Positions 18,376 to 27,926 of a stretch of DNA of 64,000 bases are shown piece after piece. Each line of letters opens with the position of its first letter. Position 1 is the stretch's first letter. The position numbers and the translations under genes were made by a program. Origin of the DNA: Chitinophaga sp. YR573 (GTDB lineage: Bacteria; Bacteroidota; Bacteroidia; Chitinophagales; Chitinophagaceae); the NCBI RefSeq assembly GCF_900110995.1, contig NZ_FOJF01000002.1:744001-808000 (forward strand). Direction: 5' to 3'. Below the pieces are notes generated by a model. The model had not been told where the DNA came from and did not search any database. It saw nothing but the letters and a program-made list of their open reading frames with translations.

Positions 18376-19632
18376 TTATTGGCGGAAAGTGACAGTAAAA
18401 GTAGTGCCTTCGTTTAATTCGCTCTGGCAGGTGATATATCCGTTCATCAGTTCTGCATACTTACTTACAATATGCAAGCCAAGTCCCGTTCCCTGTATAT
18501 TACTCACATTGGCTCCCCGGAAGAATCGTTCGAACAGATGTTGCTGATCCTCAGCAGAAATACCTATACCGGTGTCTTTGACGCTTAAGATCACCTCGCT
18601 GCCTGTATGGGTAGTTGTTACTTTTATGACTGTGTTTTTAGCAGAGAACTTGATGGCATTGCCCAGCAGGTTTAACAGGATATGTTTCAACAGGGAAGGA
18701 TCTAAGGAAACGGCTGTGGGGCCGGTATGCTCATAACTAATCTGTTGTCCTTCCTGTACAATATCCTGCATCTCCTGTATTACGCCATTAATATGCATGT
18801 AAACATCAAAATTGCTGGTACGCAGATTTACCCCGCCTTCTTCAATTTTTCCTACTGATAAGAAGTCGTTTAATACTTCTGTTAATAAGGTAACGGAAGA
18901 GATAATACGTTGTATATGTTTGCTGCGCCTGTTCTGTTCATCTGTTGATGTGTACTGATTTACAAGGTAGGCAGAGGAAAGAATAGTGGAGAGAGGTGTA
19001 CGGAACTCGTGAGAGGCCATGGATACAAACCTCGATTTCAACTCACTCAGTTCTTTTTCTTTATTCAATGCCTGCATCACTTCCTCTTTGGAATGTTCCA
19101 GTTGTTCCAGTGCATGGGTGAGTTGTTGTGTACGTTCGGTGATCTTTTGTTCCAGCTCGTTGTTCAGGTTCTCGATCTTCTCTTCAGATTTCTTACGTTC
19201 TGTAATATTGTTGATATAGGCGATGACAAAAGCGCCGTCCTCATGTTTATACTGGCTCAGGCTTATCTCCACCGGAAATTCCGATCCGTCTTTCCTTTTG
19301 GCAAATAAGTCCAGGCCTATACCCATTGGCCTGCTTTGCGGATGATGATTGTAATTTTCCCGGTGCTGAACATGATTGTCATGCACCCGTTTAGGCATCA
19401 GTACTTCTATCTTTTTTCCCATCAGCTCTTCCCTGGAATAGCCGAACTGTTTTAAGGCAAAGTCATTGATCAGTACAATTTCCCCCTGTTGATTGGTAAC
19501 GAGGATACCTATACTGGCATAGTTGAAGAGTGCTTCAAACCGTTGCAGTTCTCTGTTGTATTCTTTTTTGTACTGGTTGTTTTTACCGAGCATATTTTGT
19601 AGCCACTTGATCATGCCATTCATATTTACCAT
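18376..19632 (-). CDS. PAS-domain sensor histidine kinase (FixL-like, soluble)
   Basis: 418 residues without transmembrane segments, so cytoplasmic. A PAS domain covers about residues 28-145 (FEALFNYASIGILVTNQQGEI, with the PAC-like GSEFPVEISLSQY). A coiled coil covers about 150-195. HisKA carries H208 in MASHEFRTPLS, and the HATPase has NLLGNAIKFS, DTGIGI and GTGLGLHIV. It is paired with the REC-cNMP-HTH regulator 7 bp downstream. The start at 19632 lies inside a 13-bp inverted repeat; an in-frame ATG at 19623 (fourth codon) is an alternative start outside part of that structure. The signal is unknown; no haem ligand can be assigned by eye. Confidence 0.9.
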   Translation of the reverse strand: MVNMNGMIKWLQNMLGKNNQYKKEYNRELQRFEALFNYASIGILVTNQQGEIVLINDFALKQFGYSREELMGKKIEVLMPKRVHDNHVQHRENYNHHPQSRPMGIGLDLFAKRKDGSEFPVEISLSQYKHEDGAFVIAYINNITERKKSEEKIENLNNELEQKITERTQQLTHALEQLEHSKEEVMQALNKEKELSELKSRFVSMASHEFRTPLSTILSSAYLVNQYTSTDEQNRRSKHIQRIISSVTLLTEVLNDFLSVGKIEEGGVNLRTSNFDVYMHINGVIQEMQDIVQEGQQISYEHTGPTAVSLDPSLLKHILLNLLGNAIKFSAKNTVIKVTTTHTGSEVILSVKDTGIGISAEDQQHLFERFFRGANVSNIQGTGLGLHIVSKYAELMNGYITCQSELNEGTTFTVTFRQ

Positions 19633-19653
19633 TAAAAGAATAATGGTAAATAT
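19622..19653. promoter_or_regulatory. Palindrome over the kinase start codon
   Basis: Arms ATATTTACCATTA (19622-19634) and its exact complement (19641-19653) are separated by 6 nt. The element contains the first start codon of the PAS kinase gene. As DNA it looks like a dimer operator, possibly for the Crp-type regulator of this operon. As RNA it would fold over the start and could limit translation. Confidence 0.5.
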
Positions 19654-19727
19654 AGTTTATAGCTACAAATTTCCTGAATGTTAGTATGGTGTCTGATGAT
19701 GAGCATCATCCCGCCAGATGATAATGA

Positions 19728-20573
19728 TCAGTGTATGGTTTTTTCCAGCCATTTCTGCGCCAGGGCAGGCCATACATCAGCGGCGCTGTTCCCGGGTCTT
19801 AAACCATAACCATGCCCGCCATGGGCATAGAAATGCAGTTCTACGGGTACTTTGGCGTTCCTGAGCGCACCTGCCATTACCAGGGCGCTGTTGCCATAAG
19901 GATCATCTGCGGTGGCAAACAGGAACATGGGTGGTGTTTGTGCATCTACGGCCAGTTCGGGTGTCAGTGTATTATTAGCTCCCTGGTCTAAGTAGGCAGG
20001 GTATATCAGCAGGGCAAAAGCCGGTTTGGCGGATACCTCATCTGCTGCATCAATTTTCGTATAACTGTCTTTATTGTACAACGTACTGATCCTGGCACTT
20101 AAGCTGCCTCCTGCAGAAAAGCCCATGACGCCTATTTTTTCCGGGTCCAGCTGCCATTGTCTGGCCTGGCTCCTCACTATCCTGATAGCCCTTTGTACAT
20201 CCTGTAAAGCCCCTTCCTGTTTCTTCGGTACCCTGTATTGCAGCACAAAAGCAGTGAAGCCCAGTTTATTCAGCCATTTGGCTATTTCATAGCCTTCCAG
20301 GTTAATAGCCAGGATCTGGTAACCACCACCGGGGCAAATGACTATTGCTGCTCCGTTGCCTTTGCCGGTGGGCCTGAATACCTGTATAGTGGGATCGGTA
20401 ACATCTGTAAGACGGGTAACGCCCCTGCTGGTATCTGAAGTAGGAACCGCTGCCTTTTTAGCCGCTGTTTCGCCGGGTACATTGCCTGGCCATAAATGTA
20501 TAATATCCTTATCCTGAGAAAATACATGCATGCCGGTCATGATTAATAAGATAAAGCAAAATCCGTATTTCAT
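19728..20573 (-). CDS. Secreted alpha/beta-hydrolase, probable carbohydrate esterase
   Basis: 281 residues. A signal peptide ends at about residue 18 (VFSQ). The alpha/beta-hydrolase core has ICPGGGY (oxyanion region), the nucleophile elbow GFSAGG, the acid region in FLFATADDP and the final His in HGGHGYG. This is the BD-FAE/Axe1-like esterase family, which removes acetyl or other acyl groups from polysaccharides. It has its own unit: the terminator at 20610-20641 separates it from the SusCD operon on the same strand. Its position near a SusCD pair and a chitinase suggests deacylation of a polysaccharide. The substrate is unproven. Confidence 0.85.
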   Translation of the reverse strand: MKYGFCFILLIMTGMHVFSQDKDIIHLWPGNVPGETAAKKAAVPTSDTSRGVTRLTDVTDPTIQVFRPTGKGNGAAIVICPGGGYQILAINLEGYEIAKWLNKLGFTAFVLQYRVPKKQEGALQDVQRAIRIVRSQARQWQLDPEKIGVMGFSAGGSLSARISTLYNKDSYTKIDAADEVSAKPAFALLIYPAYLDQGANNTLTPELAVDAQTPPMFLFATADDPYGNSALVMAGALRNAKVPVELHFYAHGGHGYGLRPGNSAADVWPALAQKWLEKTIH

Positions 20574-20609
20574 ATTGTGGTGGGTTTACGGGAAACAAAT
20601 TACAAATAA

Positions 20610-20641
20610 AAACGGGGAAAGAGTAAACCCTTTCCCCGTTT
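20610..20641 (-). terminator. Terminator of the SusCD operon (minus strand)
   Basis: A perfect 12-bp stem, AAACGGGGAAAG (20610-20621) with its complement (20630-20641), has an 8-nt loop. On the minus strand a T-rich tail follows. It lies between the SusD stop (20662) and the esterase start (20573). Confidence 0.8.
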
Positions 20642-20661
20642 CAGACAAAATACCAGGTGTA

Positions 20662-22218
20662 TTAATTTTTATCCCACCATAAGGGGGTCAATGCATTATC
20701 CACACCATTCAGCAAGGTTACTGCTTTCGTTACTTCTGCACCATTCGTTTGTTTTTCCAGTTCTATAAAAGGAATACGGCGTATGGTTTTACCGGCAGGG
20801 ATATCTGCATTATCAATGTTTACTACAGGATAAAGAATTGGATAACCACTGCGTCTTACCTCTGCCCATCCTTCAAAACCATCAGGGTATAATGCCAGCC
20901 ATTTCTGGGTACCGATCTGTTCGCGCTGTGCTGCTTCTCCGGTAGCCCAGGCGATAGGAGCTGTATTTACTGCATCAGATTCCTGCTGGTCGTTCAGTGC
21001 AACTGGTGTTGCTGTACTTGTTTTATAGGAAGCAATCACGCCGGCATCCGTAATGCCCCATTGGCGCAGAGACATTTCAATACCTGTTTCATAGAGGTTT
21101 TGTGCATTGTCTCCCATATCCCAGCCATTCAAAGCACCTTCAGCACGCAGGAAATAAGCCTCAGCGCAATGCATGATATCCTGTGGCGTACCATAAGTGT
21201 ATACCCATTTTTTATCATCGGCACTCCAGGTGATCCATCTTGATCCCACATTGGAATTATAATCATTGGTATTCTTATCTATGTTCAGCTGTGTAGCGGT
21301 AAGACCGTTACGTACGCCATGATATTCGCCTGTCTTCACAGCCGGCTGGTAATACACCGGTAAACGCGGATCGTTATATCCTTTCAGCATAGATTCCATG
21401 GAAGCACTCATACGGAATTCATTCCATCCGGAGATAACGCTTAATCCATTACCGTCATTTACGACTGTTGCTGATTTAAGCATCATGGCATCATCCGCTA
21501 CGGCTGTCATTACACCGGCTGCTACTGCTTTTTCTGCTTCTGTTTTTGCACGGGCAGGATCTGCTTTGGAAATACGCAGCGCCAGGCGCAGACGTAATGT
21601 ATTGGCAAATTTTTTCCATTTAGCTACATCTCCTTTATAAATGAGATCATATGCGGCAAAAGGAGTAGCCGTAGGATTGGCATTCAGCACAGTTACAGCA
21701 CTGTCCAGTTGTTTGAACAGATCATCATAAATACTTTCCTGACTATCATAAGGGATAGTGGTAGTAGGCTGGCCTGCCTTAAAATAAGGAACGGGACCGT
21801 AATAATCTGTTACACGGTGAAAGGCAAACGCCCACATTACACGTGCCACTGCATGCTCTGCAGAGGAGGTCTCTGTGTTGGCAAAGATGATCTGCAGCTG
21901 TGGTACTACTTGTGTATAATGATTACCCCAGTGTGTCTTTACCCAATCGAACCGCATTACATATCTGTCTGAAGGGAAGTAAACAGCCGTAGTAGCAAAG
22001 TATTGTGCGTAGAGATCTGCAAACAGGTTCTGTGCCACCTGGTAATCACCCCCGGTGTATGAAGCTGCTGATTCTACTTTGGAGAACATGTAGGGGATTT
22101 CCGCTTTGGTGATATCCACCACTTTCACGGGGTTGGTATTCTTACTGTCGAAGTCTTTGGTACAGGCACTCATGCTAAGCACAGCACCGATTAATACCAG
22201 GCTTGAAATATGTTTCAT
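20662..22218 (-). CDS. SusD-like outer-membrane lipoprotein (SusD_2 type)
   Basis: 518 residues. Lipobox SMSAC places the lipidated Cys at residue 19. The N-terminal segment (KDFDSKNTNPVKVVDITKAEIPYMFSKVES region), the VARVMWAFAFHRVTDYYGPVPY block and the C-terminal QKWLALYPDGFEGWAEVRRSGYP block match the SusD_2 branch (PF12771), which is shorter in its TPR part than classical SusD. It is the surface lid of the SusC encoded 17 bp upstream, and the operon ends at the terminator at 20610-20641. With the divergent chitinase it may take up chitin oligomers, but that is an inference from position. Confidence 0.93.
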   Translation of the reverse strand: MKHISSLVLIGAVLSMSACTKDFDSKNTNPVKVVDITKAEIPYMFSKVESAASYTGGDYQVAQNLFADLYAQYFATTAVYFPSDRYVMRFDWVKTHWGNHYTQVVPQLQIIFANTETSSAEHAVARVMWAFAFHRVTDYYGPVPYFKAGQPTTTIPYDSQESIYDDLFKQLDSAVTVLNANPTATPFAAYDLIYKGDVAKWKKFANTLRLRLALRISKADPARAKTEAEKAVAAGVMTAVADDAMMLKSATVVNDGNGLSVISGWNEFRMSASMESMLKGYNDPRLPVYYQPAVKTGEYHGVRNGLTATQLNIDKNTNDYNSNVGSRWITWSADDKKWVYTYGTPQDIMHCAEAYFLRAEGALNGWDMGDNAQNLYETGIEMSLRQWGITDAGVIASYKTSTATPVALNDQQESDAVNTAPIAWATGEAAQREQIGTQKWLALYPDGFEGWAEVRRSGYPILYPVVNIDNADIPAGKTIRRIPFIELEKQTNGAEVTKAVTLLNGVDNALTPLWWDKN

Positions 22219-22235
22219 TCAATAGTTTTTTTAGC

Positions 22236-25200
22236 TTAAAAGGATAACTTAACATTCAATCCCAGGCTGCGTGTTGTAGGCAGGTTACCAAACTCAATAC
22301 CCTGGAAGTTACCGGCACTAAGATTTACATCCGGATCAAATCTCATTTTGCGTTTGCCTATACCCGGTATATCCATGATAGAAGAACCTCTGTACAGGAA
22401 TAACAGGTTTCTGGCAACAAAGGAGATCTTGGCAGATTTGAAAACAGATTGTGGTTTCAGTCTGAATGTATATCCTGCGGTCAGTTCACGTATCCTGATA
22501 TTGGTAGCATCGTACGTGAAGAATTCTCCCCAGCTGTAACGGCCACCGGATACGGTTGTCCAGAATGTTTCTGCATCAATCTCTTTGTCATTTACCTGTT
22601 TGGTGGTTTGGTTAAGTCCGGGTAATACCCATTTACCCCCGCGGTATTTTTCAGTGTATTCTGCTGTACCATCATAAGCCATAGTAGCCTCTGTACCGGA
22701 AGTCATCACACCACCTACTTTACCATCTATTAAGAAACTCAAAGACCAGTTATGGAAAGAGAAGCTATTGGTAAAACCGAAGGTATACTTAGGATTGAAG
22801 TTGCCGATCAGTTCTGTACTGGCAGAACCAACAGGTTTTCCTTTATCATCTAATAAATATTGTCCGGTAGAAGCATCACGGGCCCAGCGGGTAGCGTACA
22901 GGTCTCCGTAAGAACTTCCTTCTTTTACGATAGGAGTAGCAGTTCTGCCGAAGCCATTACCACCTAATACGCCTTGTTTAATATCAGGACTCAGTGCAAT
23001 TACTTTGTTCCTGTTTACTGCATAGTTTAATATAATATTCCACTGGAAGAACTTTTGTTTTACAGGTGTACCATTCAGGGTGATTTCTATCCCTTTGTTC
23101 TGGATATTACCTGCATTGATATATTGGTTATCAAAACCGGTGGTAGGCGTCAATGCCAGCAATAACAGCTGGTTTACAGAGTTTGTTTTGTACGCTGTTA
23201 TATCAAATCCCACACGGTTGTTGAGGAAACGCCATTCCAGTCCACCTTCATAAGAGGTAGTCTGTTCCGGTTTCAGGTCTCTGATGGCTTTGGTTCCATC
23301 CCTGCGGATATAACCTTTAGTACCACCTTCTTCATAGGTGTAAGTCTGGAAGAGGTAGTAAGGGTCCGGATCATTACCGGCACGGGCATACGACGCACGT
23401 ACTTTACCGAAAGACATCCAGGAAGGTAACGTTACGATATCAGATACAATGGCAGAAAGACCGACAGATGGGTAGAAGAAAGAATAAGGTTTTGGTAAAG
23501 TAGAAGACCAGTCGTTACGTCCGCTCACATCGAGGAACAGATAATCACGGAAGCCGATATTGGCACTGGCATACACTGATTGTAATTCACGGTCTATTAC
23601 CGAAGTAGTCACACCTCTTGAAGTAGCGTATAAAAGATCGAATTTATTAGGGATGTTCAATCCGTTTGCGATGGTAGCTGTGTAATCACTTTTCCTTTGC
23701 AGGTCGCTGGCCCCAACGTTGTAAGAGATCTTCAGATCTTTGGAAATATTGTTGTTACCTGATACCAGTACATCTGCATTTCTCTCCGTTACATTTCTGA
23801 ATCCAACGGTCATGGAACCACCTTCACCGGCAAATAACAATGTACCGTTGTAAAAGATGTTCCTTGATTTATCGTTGTACCTGTCTAAGGTATAACGGCC
23901 CTGGATACTCAGCCATGGTGTGATTTCATATTTAGCGGAACCCAGTAACATGATACGGTTACGTACTTCATTGTAGGAAGTGCGGTTAGCCATCCAGTAA
24001 GGGTTCATATAAATAGAGGAGGAGGGAAGCCAGTATAACGGCATCGGTTGATTGGTGTTCGGATTGCTCGTCTCATAGTTTTTCAGCTGCTCAGAGCTAA
24101 CACTGCGTGGCACTTTGTATAAGTCGATGATCAATCCATTTTCTTCACCGGCTTTTGGTTTATTTTCAATGTCCTGGTTTACGTAGGTCAGCTTTGCATC
24201 TGTAGACAGTCTTTTGCTGATCTGTGAGTTTAAGCGCAGGTTCACCGTATGACGGGTGAGGTCGTTGTTGGGAGCGATGCCCTGTACCTTGTTATTCGTA
24301 TACGATAAGTATCCCTGTGTTTTGTCTCCGCCACCGGTTACTGCGATGGAGTTGTTCAGGGTTACCGCATCGCGGAAGAAATCCTTTACGTTATCCTTAT
24401 AGGTAGTGGTAGCTGCACCCCAGCTGCCACTGGCATTGGTAGAGGAAACACCGCCGTTACCCTGTCCGTATGTATTCTGGAACCTTGGCAATGAAAGGGG
24501 ATTCTCCATAGCAATACCACCGTTATAATCAACAGCGATCTTACCTGATTTTCCTTTTTTAGTGGTGATGATGATAGCGCCATTTGCAGCACGGCTGCCA
24601 TATAATGCAGCAGCTGCAGCACCTTTCATGATGTTTACAGACTCTATATCATCGGGGTTGATATTTGCAGCACCATCGCTACCATTATATCCACCGAAGT
24701 CGTTTCCCAGCTGGTCGGGCTGGGAGTTGTCGATCGCCACACCATCTACAACAAACAGTGCATTGTTGTTACCGGAGATAGAGCGGTTACCACGTAATAC
24801 TACGCGGGAAGCGCCACCAGGACCGGAAGCTGATTGTGTAATGGCAATACCTGCTACTTTACCGGAGAGACTGTTTACAAAGTTGGCATCCCTGCTTTCA
24901 TTCAGTTTTGCACCATCCAGTTTTTGGGCAGCGAAGGTGAGTGTTTTAGACTCACGACGTATACCCAGTGCAGTTACTACTATTTCATTGAGCCCTTTTG
25001 TTTCGGTACCCAGTGAAATGTTTATTTCCTGCCTGCCGTTTACCTGCTCCTGCAGGGCTGCCAGGCCCACCTGGGTAAATTCAATGGTGGCATTCTTTTT
25101 CACTGTGATGATGTACGATCCGTCTGCATTGGAGACTGTACCATTGGTAGTACCCTTTTCTCTGACGGTTACGCCGGGTAATGGAGAAGTGCCATCAGTA

Positions 25201-25379
25201 ACGATACCTTTTACCTGGATTTTTGGCCCGGCGGTATCCTGTGGTAAGCTGTAGCTACGGTTCCGTCCGGGTTTTACAGGTTTCCCGGAAGCCTGCACAC
25301 ATATACCCATACCGAGGGCAATGGAGAGTGGTAATGCGCCACTTCGCAACAGGTTAAACATTTTGGTTGACAACGTCAT
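22236..25379 (-). CDS. SusC/RagA-type TonB-dependent transporter
   Basis: 1047 residues. A signal peptide covers about residues 1-30. A CarboxypepD_reg-like domain (about 55-130, VKGIVTDGTSPLPGVTVREK) is followed by the TonB box and plug (about 135-260, LNEIVVTALGIRRESK, then VNIMKGAAAAALYGSRAANGA) and a long barrel to the terminal Phe. There is no STN domain, so unlike the SusC at 10351 it is not built for FecR signalling. The promoter at 25569-25598 gives a leader of about 180 nt. The partner SusD_2 gene starts 17 bp downstream. The chitinase gene is divergent. Confidence 0.95.
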   Translation of the reverse strand: MTLSTKMFNLLRSGALPLSIALGMGICVQASGKPVKPGRNRSYSLPQDTAGPKIQVKGIVTDGTSPLPGVTVREKGTTNGTVSNADGSYIITVKKNATIEFTQVGLAALQEQVNGRQEINISLGTETKGLNEIVVTALGIRRESKTLTFAAQKLDGAKLNESRDANFVNSLSGKVAGIAITQSASGPGGASRVVLRGNRSISGNNNALFVVDGVAIDNSQPDQLGNDFGGYNGSDGAANINPDDIESVNIMKGAAAAALYGSRAANGAIIITTKKGKSGKIAVDYNGGIAMENPLSLPRFQNTYGQGNGGVSSTNASGSWGAATTTYKDNVKDFFRDAVTLNNSIAVTGGGDKTQGYLSYTNNKVQGIAPNNDLTRHTVNLRLNSQISKRLSTDAKLTYVNQDIENKPKAGEENGLIIDLYKVPRSVSSEQLKNYETSNPNTNQPMPLYWLPSSSIYMNPYWMANRTSYNEVRNRIMLLGSAKYEITPWLSIQGRYTLDRYNDKSRNIFYNGTLLFAGEGGSMTVGFRNVTERNADVLVSGNNNISKDLKISYNVGASDLQRKSDYTATIANGLNIPNKFDLLYATSRGVTTSVIDRELQSVYASANIGFRDYLFLDVSGRNDWSSTLPKPYSFFYPSVGLSAIVSDIVTLPSWMSFGKVRASYARAGNDPDPYYLFQTYTYEEGGTKGYIRRDGTKAIRDLKPEQTTSYEGGLEWRFLNNRVGFDITAYKTNSVNQLLLLALTPTTGFDNQYINAGNIQNKGIEITLNGTPVKQKFFQWNIILNYAVNRNKVIALSPDIKQGVLGGNGFGRTATPIVKEGSSYGDLYATRWARDASTGQYLLDDKGKPVGSASTELIGNFNPKYTFGFTNSFSFHNWSLSFLIDGKVGGVMTSGTEATMAYDGTAEYTEKYRGGKWVLPGLNQTTKQVNDKEIDAETFWTTVSGGRYSWGEFFTYDATNIRIRELTAGYTFRLKPQSVFKSAKISFVARNLLFLYRGSSIMDIPGIGKRKMRFDPDVNLSAGNFQGIEFGNLPTTRSLGLNVKLSF

Positions 25380-25568
25380 GTTGATATTTGGTTTCTAGGT
25401 TACAAAAAGCGATTTAGCAGCCCGTGGTTGAAACGAGCCTGACATCAACATCAACTATTAATTAGCAGCAAATAAGTGTGGAATTTATCTATGAGAAGGC
25501 ATTACTATACCTGGATTATCACGAAATAAGTCTCTTCAGATTTTGGTTTTCATTTTTGTGAACTAGAA

Positions 25569-25598
25569 CAAAAATATACAATAAAATGAGATATCAAA
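25569..25598 (-). promoter_or_regulatory. Bacteroidota-type promoter of SusC operon
   Basis: Read on the minus strand: TTTG (25595-25598), 18 bp, TATTTTTG (25569-25576). This fits the TTTG/TAnnTTTG consensus of the Bacteroidota primary sigma factor exactly. Confidence 0.6.
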
Positions 25599-25653
25599 AT
25601 AGTTGTGCTGTTTTTTATCTGTGTTAAGGAACAGAGTCCGTAGTAATTATTAT

Positions 25654-25661
25654 TATCTTTG
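25654..25661 (+). promoter_or_regulatory. -7 element for the chitinase gene
   Basis: TATCTTTG matches TAnnTTTG exactly. No good TTTG -33 box lies at the usual distance, so activation by a regulator may be needed. The leader to ATG 25793 would be about 125 nt. Confidence 0.4.
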
Positions 25662-25792
25662 TAGCCTCAAAATTTCCATTATTTAAACATTGTGCCGGTT
25701 TCCCACCCTTGTTTTTAATAATGTACAACTGTCCGTATCATCTGTTGATGAATGCGTTATGATGTTTTTTGTCAAACCTAAAATAGATATCT

Positions 25793-27814
25793 ATGAGAAC
25801 CCTTGCCTGTTTACGGCGAAGTATGCTTGCCGTATTGTTTTTTTGTTGCGTAGCAACAGTAAAAGCCCAAACCTTTTCAGACGTTCTTGCCAGTACAGAC
25901 TGGGACGTGTTTTTTCCACACCGTTTTAATCCCGATGACCGTACCGGTGCGGGAACATTACCTACTACTGCAGCGAAGGATTTTTACTCTTACAGTAATT
26001 TTGCTACCGCTGTAAGCCGGATGTCTAATATTAAGATTATTTCGGAGCGCCGCTGTGGCACAAATGCCTATCGTTTGACCCGTGTAGATAAAACTACCGG
26101 AGCTTCTGTTGTGATCCGCACAGATGCGGATTTCAACATATCCACGAACATGATCATTACCGAGACCATCGACTATGCTACCTTTGCCGGTGATGGTGAT
26201 CTTACTGTCCGTAAGCGCGAGCTGATGGCATTCCTTGCCAATATCTCTCAGGAGACGACAGGGGGCTGGCCTACTGCTCCTGGCGGGCAATATGCCTGGG
26301 GACTTTATTTCCGTGAGGAAGTGGGTTATGAAGGCACTACCAATATCGGGTATCGCGATGAAACGAATACCCTGTATCCGCCTGCACCGGGGAAATCCTA
26401 TCATGGCCGTGGCCCTATCCAATTAAGTTATAACTATAACTATGGACAGGCCAGTGAGTTCATCTTTGGTGATAAGAATGTATTACTTGCGAACCCTGAA
26501 AAGGTAATCGAGGATGGCGTGATCGCTTTTGAAACGGGTATCTGGTTCTGGATGGCACAGCAATATCCGAAGCCTTCCTGTCATGATGTGATGATCCCTG
26601 GTAAATTCACACCTACTGCCGAGCAGCTGGCTATTGGTCTTAAACCGGGTTTTGGAGCTACCGTGAATATCATCAATGGTGGTATAGAATGTGGTGGAAC
26701 GGGTGCGGAGAAACCTCAGGTTGTTAGTCGTATTAGCCATTATCAGCGTTATACCTCCCTTAAATCAGTAAGTCTGGAACTGGATGGCGGTAACAATACT
26801 GCCAACTGTGGTTGCGCTAATATGGGCAGTTTTGCTATTGATAATGCAGAGTGCAGCAAAGTGACTTCTTTATCCTTTACTTCTCCTGCCAATGGTATTC
26901 TCAGTGTAACCAGCCTGGCACCTGTTACATTGACTGTGGCGAAGAATGATCCGCGTAGTGAGATTACACAGGTGTATATCAAAATTAATGGTCAGCGTAT
27001 TGCCGGTACTTCTGTACAGTTTACGCCTGCTGCCTATCAGGCTTATACAGCTACTGCTGTAGGTTTACGCACGGGTAAAGATTCCGTGGTGACTTCTACT
27101 ACCTTTGCGGTGTATAATACGGCTACGCTGGCAGGTTGTTCTTATCTGCCGGTATGGGATGCTGCTAAAATCTATGCTTCCGCGGGCAATATTGTACTGT
27201 ACAACAGTGTGGTATACCGTAACCAGTGGTGGGCAGGATCTGCTGATATTCCGGGCACTAACACTACCTGGGCTATTGTAGGCAACTGTAACGGTAATGG
27301 TGGAGACGGTGGCGGAAACGGGCAGTCATGCGGCACTGTAGTTGGCTGGACTACCGGCAACATTTATCTGTCTGGCAACCAGGCAGCGTACAACGGCAAA
27401 ATCTACCAGGCCAGATGGTGGACACAAGGTGAACGACCAGACCTTAACTCCGGGTCCGGACAGGTATGGCAGTTCATCAGTAATTGTCCTGCGAGTGCGG
27501 CAAGAGCGGCTGCGGGTACAGTCTCTATAGCAGAGAGTACTTCTTCGGATAAGGTAATTGTTTACCCTAATCCTGTTTCAGGAAGTACTTTACAGATCAC
27601 TGTAAATGCAGGTACACAGGAGAAACTGCTTGTCTCTCTTTTGGATGTGAAAACAGGTCAGCCTGTATTGCAACAGGTATACACACCTGCGGGCAAAACT
27701 GCGCAGAAAGTTCAGCTGGATATCAGTCATGTTCCAACCGGAGTATGGGTGCTGAAAGTAACGACTGCTCGGAATGAGCGTATAGGAACTGCTAAAGTGG
27801 TAAGGATACAGTAA
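25793..27814 (+). CDS. Secreted GH19 chitinase with two CBM5/12 modules and T9SS sorting domain
   Basis: 673 residues. It hydrolyses chitin outside the cell. A signal peptide ends at about residue 25 (TVKAQ). The GH19 catalytic domain covers about residues 27-330. The acid catalyst is E154 in ISQETTGG. The second catalytic Glu is E176 in YFREEVGY, 22 residues later as in plant GH19 enzymes, and YHGRGPIQLSYNYNYG is the substrate-cleft motif. A beta-sandwich segment covers about 350-440. Two CBM5/12-like modules (about 446-499 and 516-565, each with paired Trp such as NQWWAG and ARWWTQ) are joined by a Gly-rich linker. A C-terminal T9SS type A domain (about 588-673, VIVYPNPVSGSTLQI) ends it. 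A strong terminator follows. Confidence 0.95.
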   Translation: MRTLACLRRSMLAVLFFCCVATVKAQTFSDVLASTDWDVFFPHRFNPDDRTGAGTLPTTAAKDFYSYSNFATAVSRMSNIKIISERRCGTNAYRLTRVDKTTGASVVIRTDADFNISTNMIITETIDYATFAGDGDLTVRKRELMAFLANISQETTGGWPTAPGGQYAWGLYFREEVGYEGTTNIGYRDETNTLYPPAPGKSYHGRGPIQLSYNYNYGQASEFIFGDKNVLLANPEKVIEDGVIAFETGIWFWMAQQYPKPSCHDVMIPGKFTPTAEQLAIGLKPGFGATVNIINGGIECGGTGAEKPQVVSRISHYQRYTSLKSVSLELDGGNNTANCGCANMGSFAIDNAECSKVTSLSFTSPANGILSVTSLAPVTLTVAKNDPRSEITQVYIKINGQRIAGTSVQFTPAAYQAYTATAVGLRTGKDSVVTSTTFAVYNTATLAGCSYLPVWDAAKIYASAGNIVLYNSVVYRNQWWAGSADIPGTNTTWAIVGNCNGNGGDGGGNGQSCGTVVGWTTGNIYLSGNQAAYNGKIYQARWWTQGERPDLNSGSGQVWQFISNCPASAARAAAGTVSIAESTSSDKVIVYPNPVSGSTLQITVNAGTQEKLLVSLLDVKTGQPVLQQVYTPAGKTAQKVQLDISHVPTGVWVLKVTTARNERIGTAKVVRIQ

Positions 27815-27835
27815 ATGTAATTCACAGAGATATTT

Positions 27836-27894
27836 GCAGGGAATTGTAACCAAATGCATCTCAAATGCGTTTAATTACAATTCCCTGCTTTTTT
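27836..27894 (+). terminator. Terminator after chitinase
   Basis: A perfect 14-bp stem (27836-27849 with 27875-27888) has a 25-nt loop and is followed by T6 at 27889-27894. Confidence 0.8.
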
Positions 27895-27926
27895 ACAGCA
27901 GGGGTTATTAAACCTAACGATGTCAT

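Larger units (their letters stand above)
25380..25792. other. Divergent intergenic region between SusC and chitinase
   Basis: A 413-bp AT-rich region holding two back-to-back promoters (minus strand 25569-25598, plus strand -7 at 25654-25661) whose elements are about 55 bp apart. This is close enough for one regulator to act on both directions. The SusC leader (25380-25560) has no ORF I can support and no clear riboswitch fold. Confidence 0.55.

Noticed and set aside
24562..25254. 230-codon plus-strand frame
   Set aside because: Antisense to the plug of the SusC gene and without a signal peptide, domain or start context.
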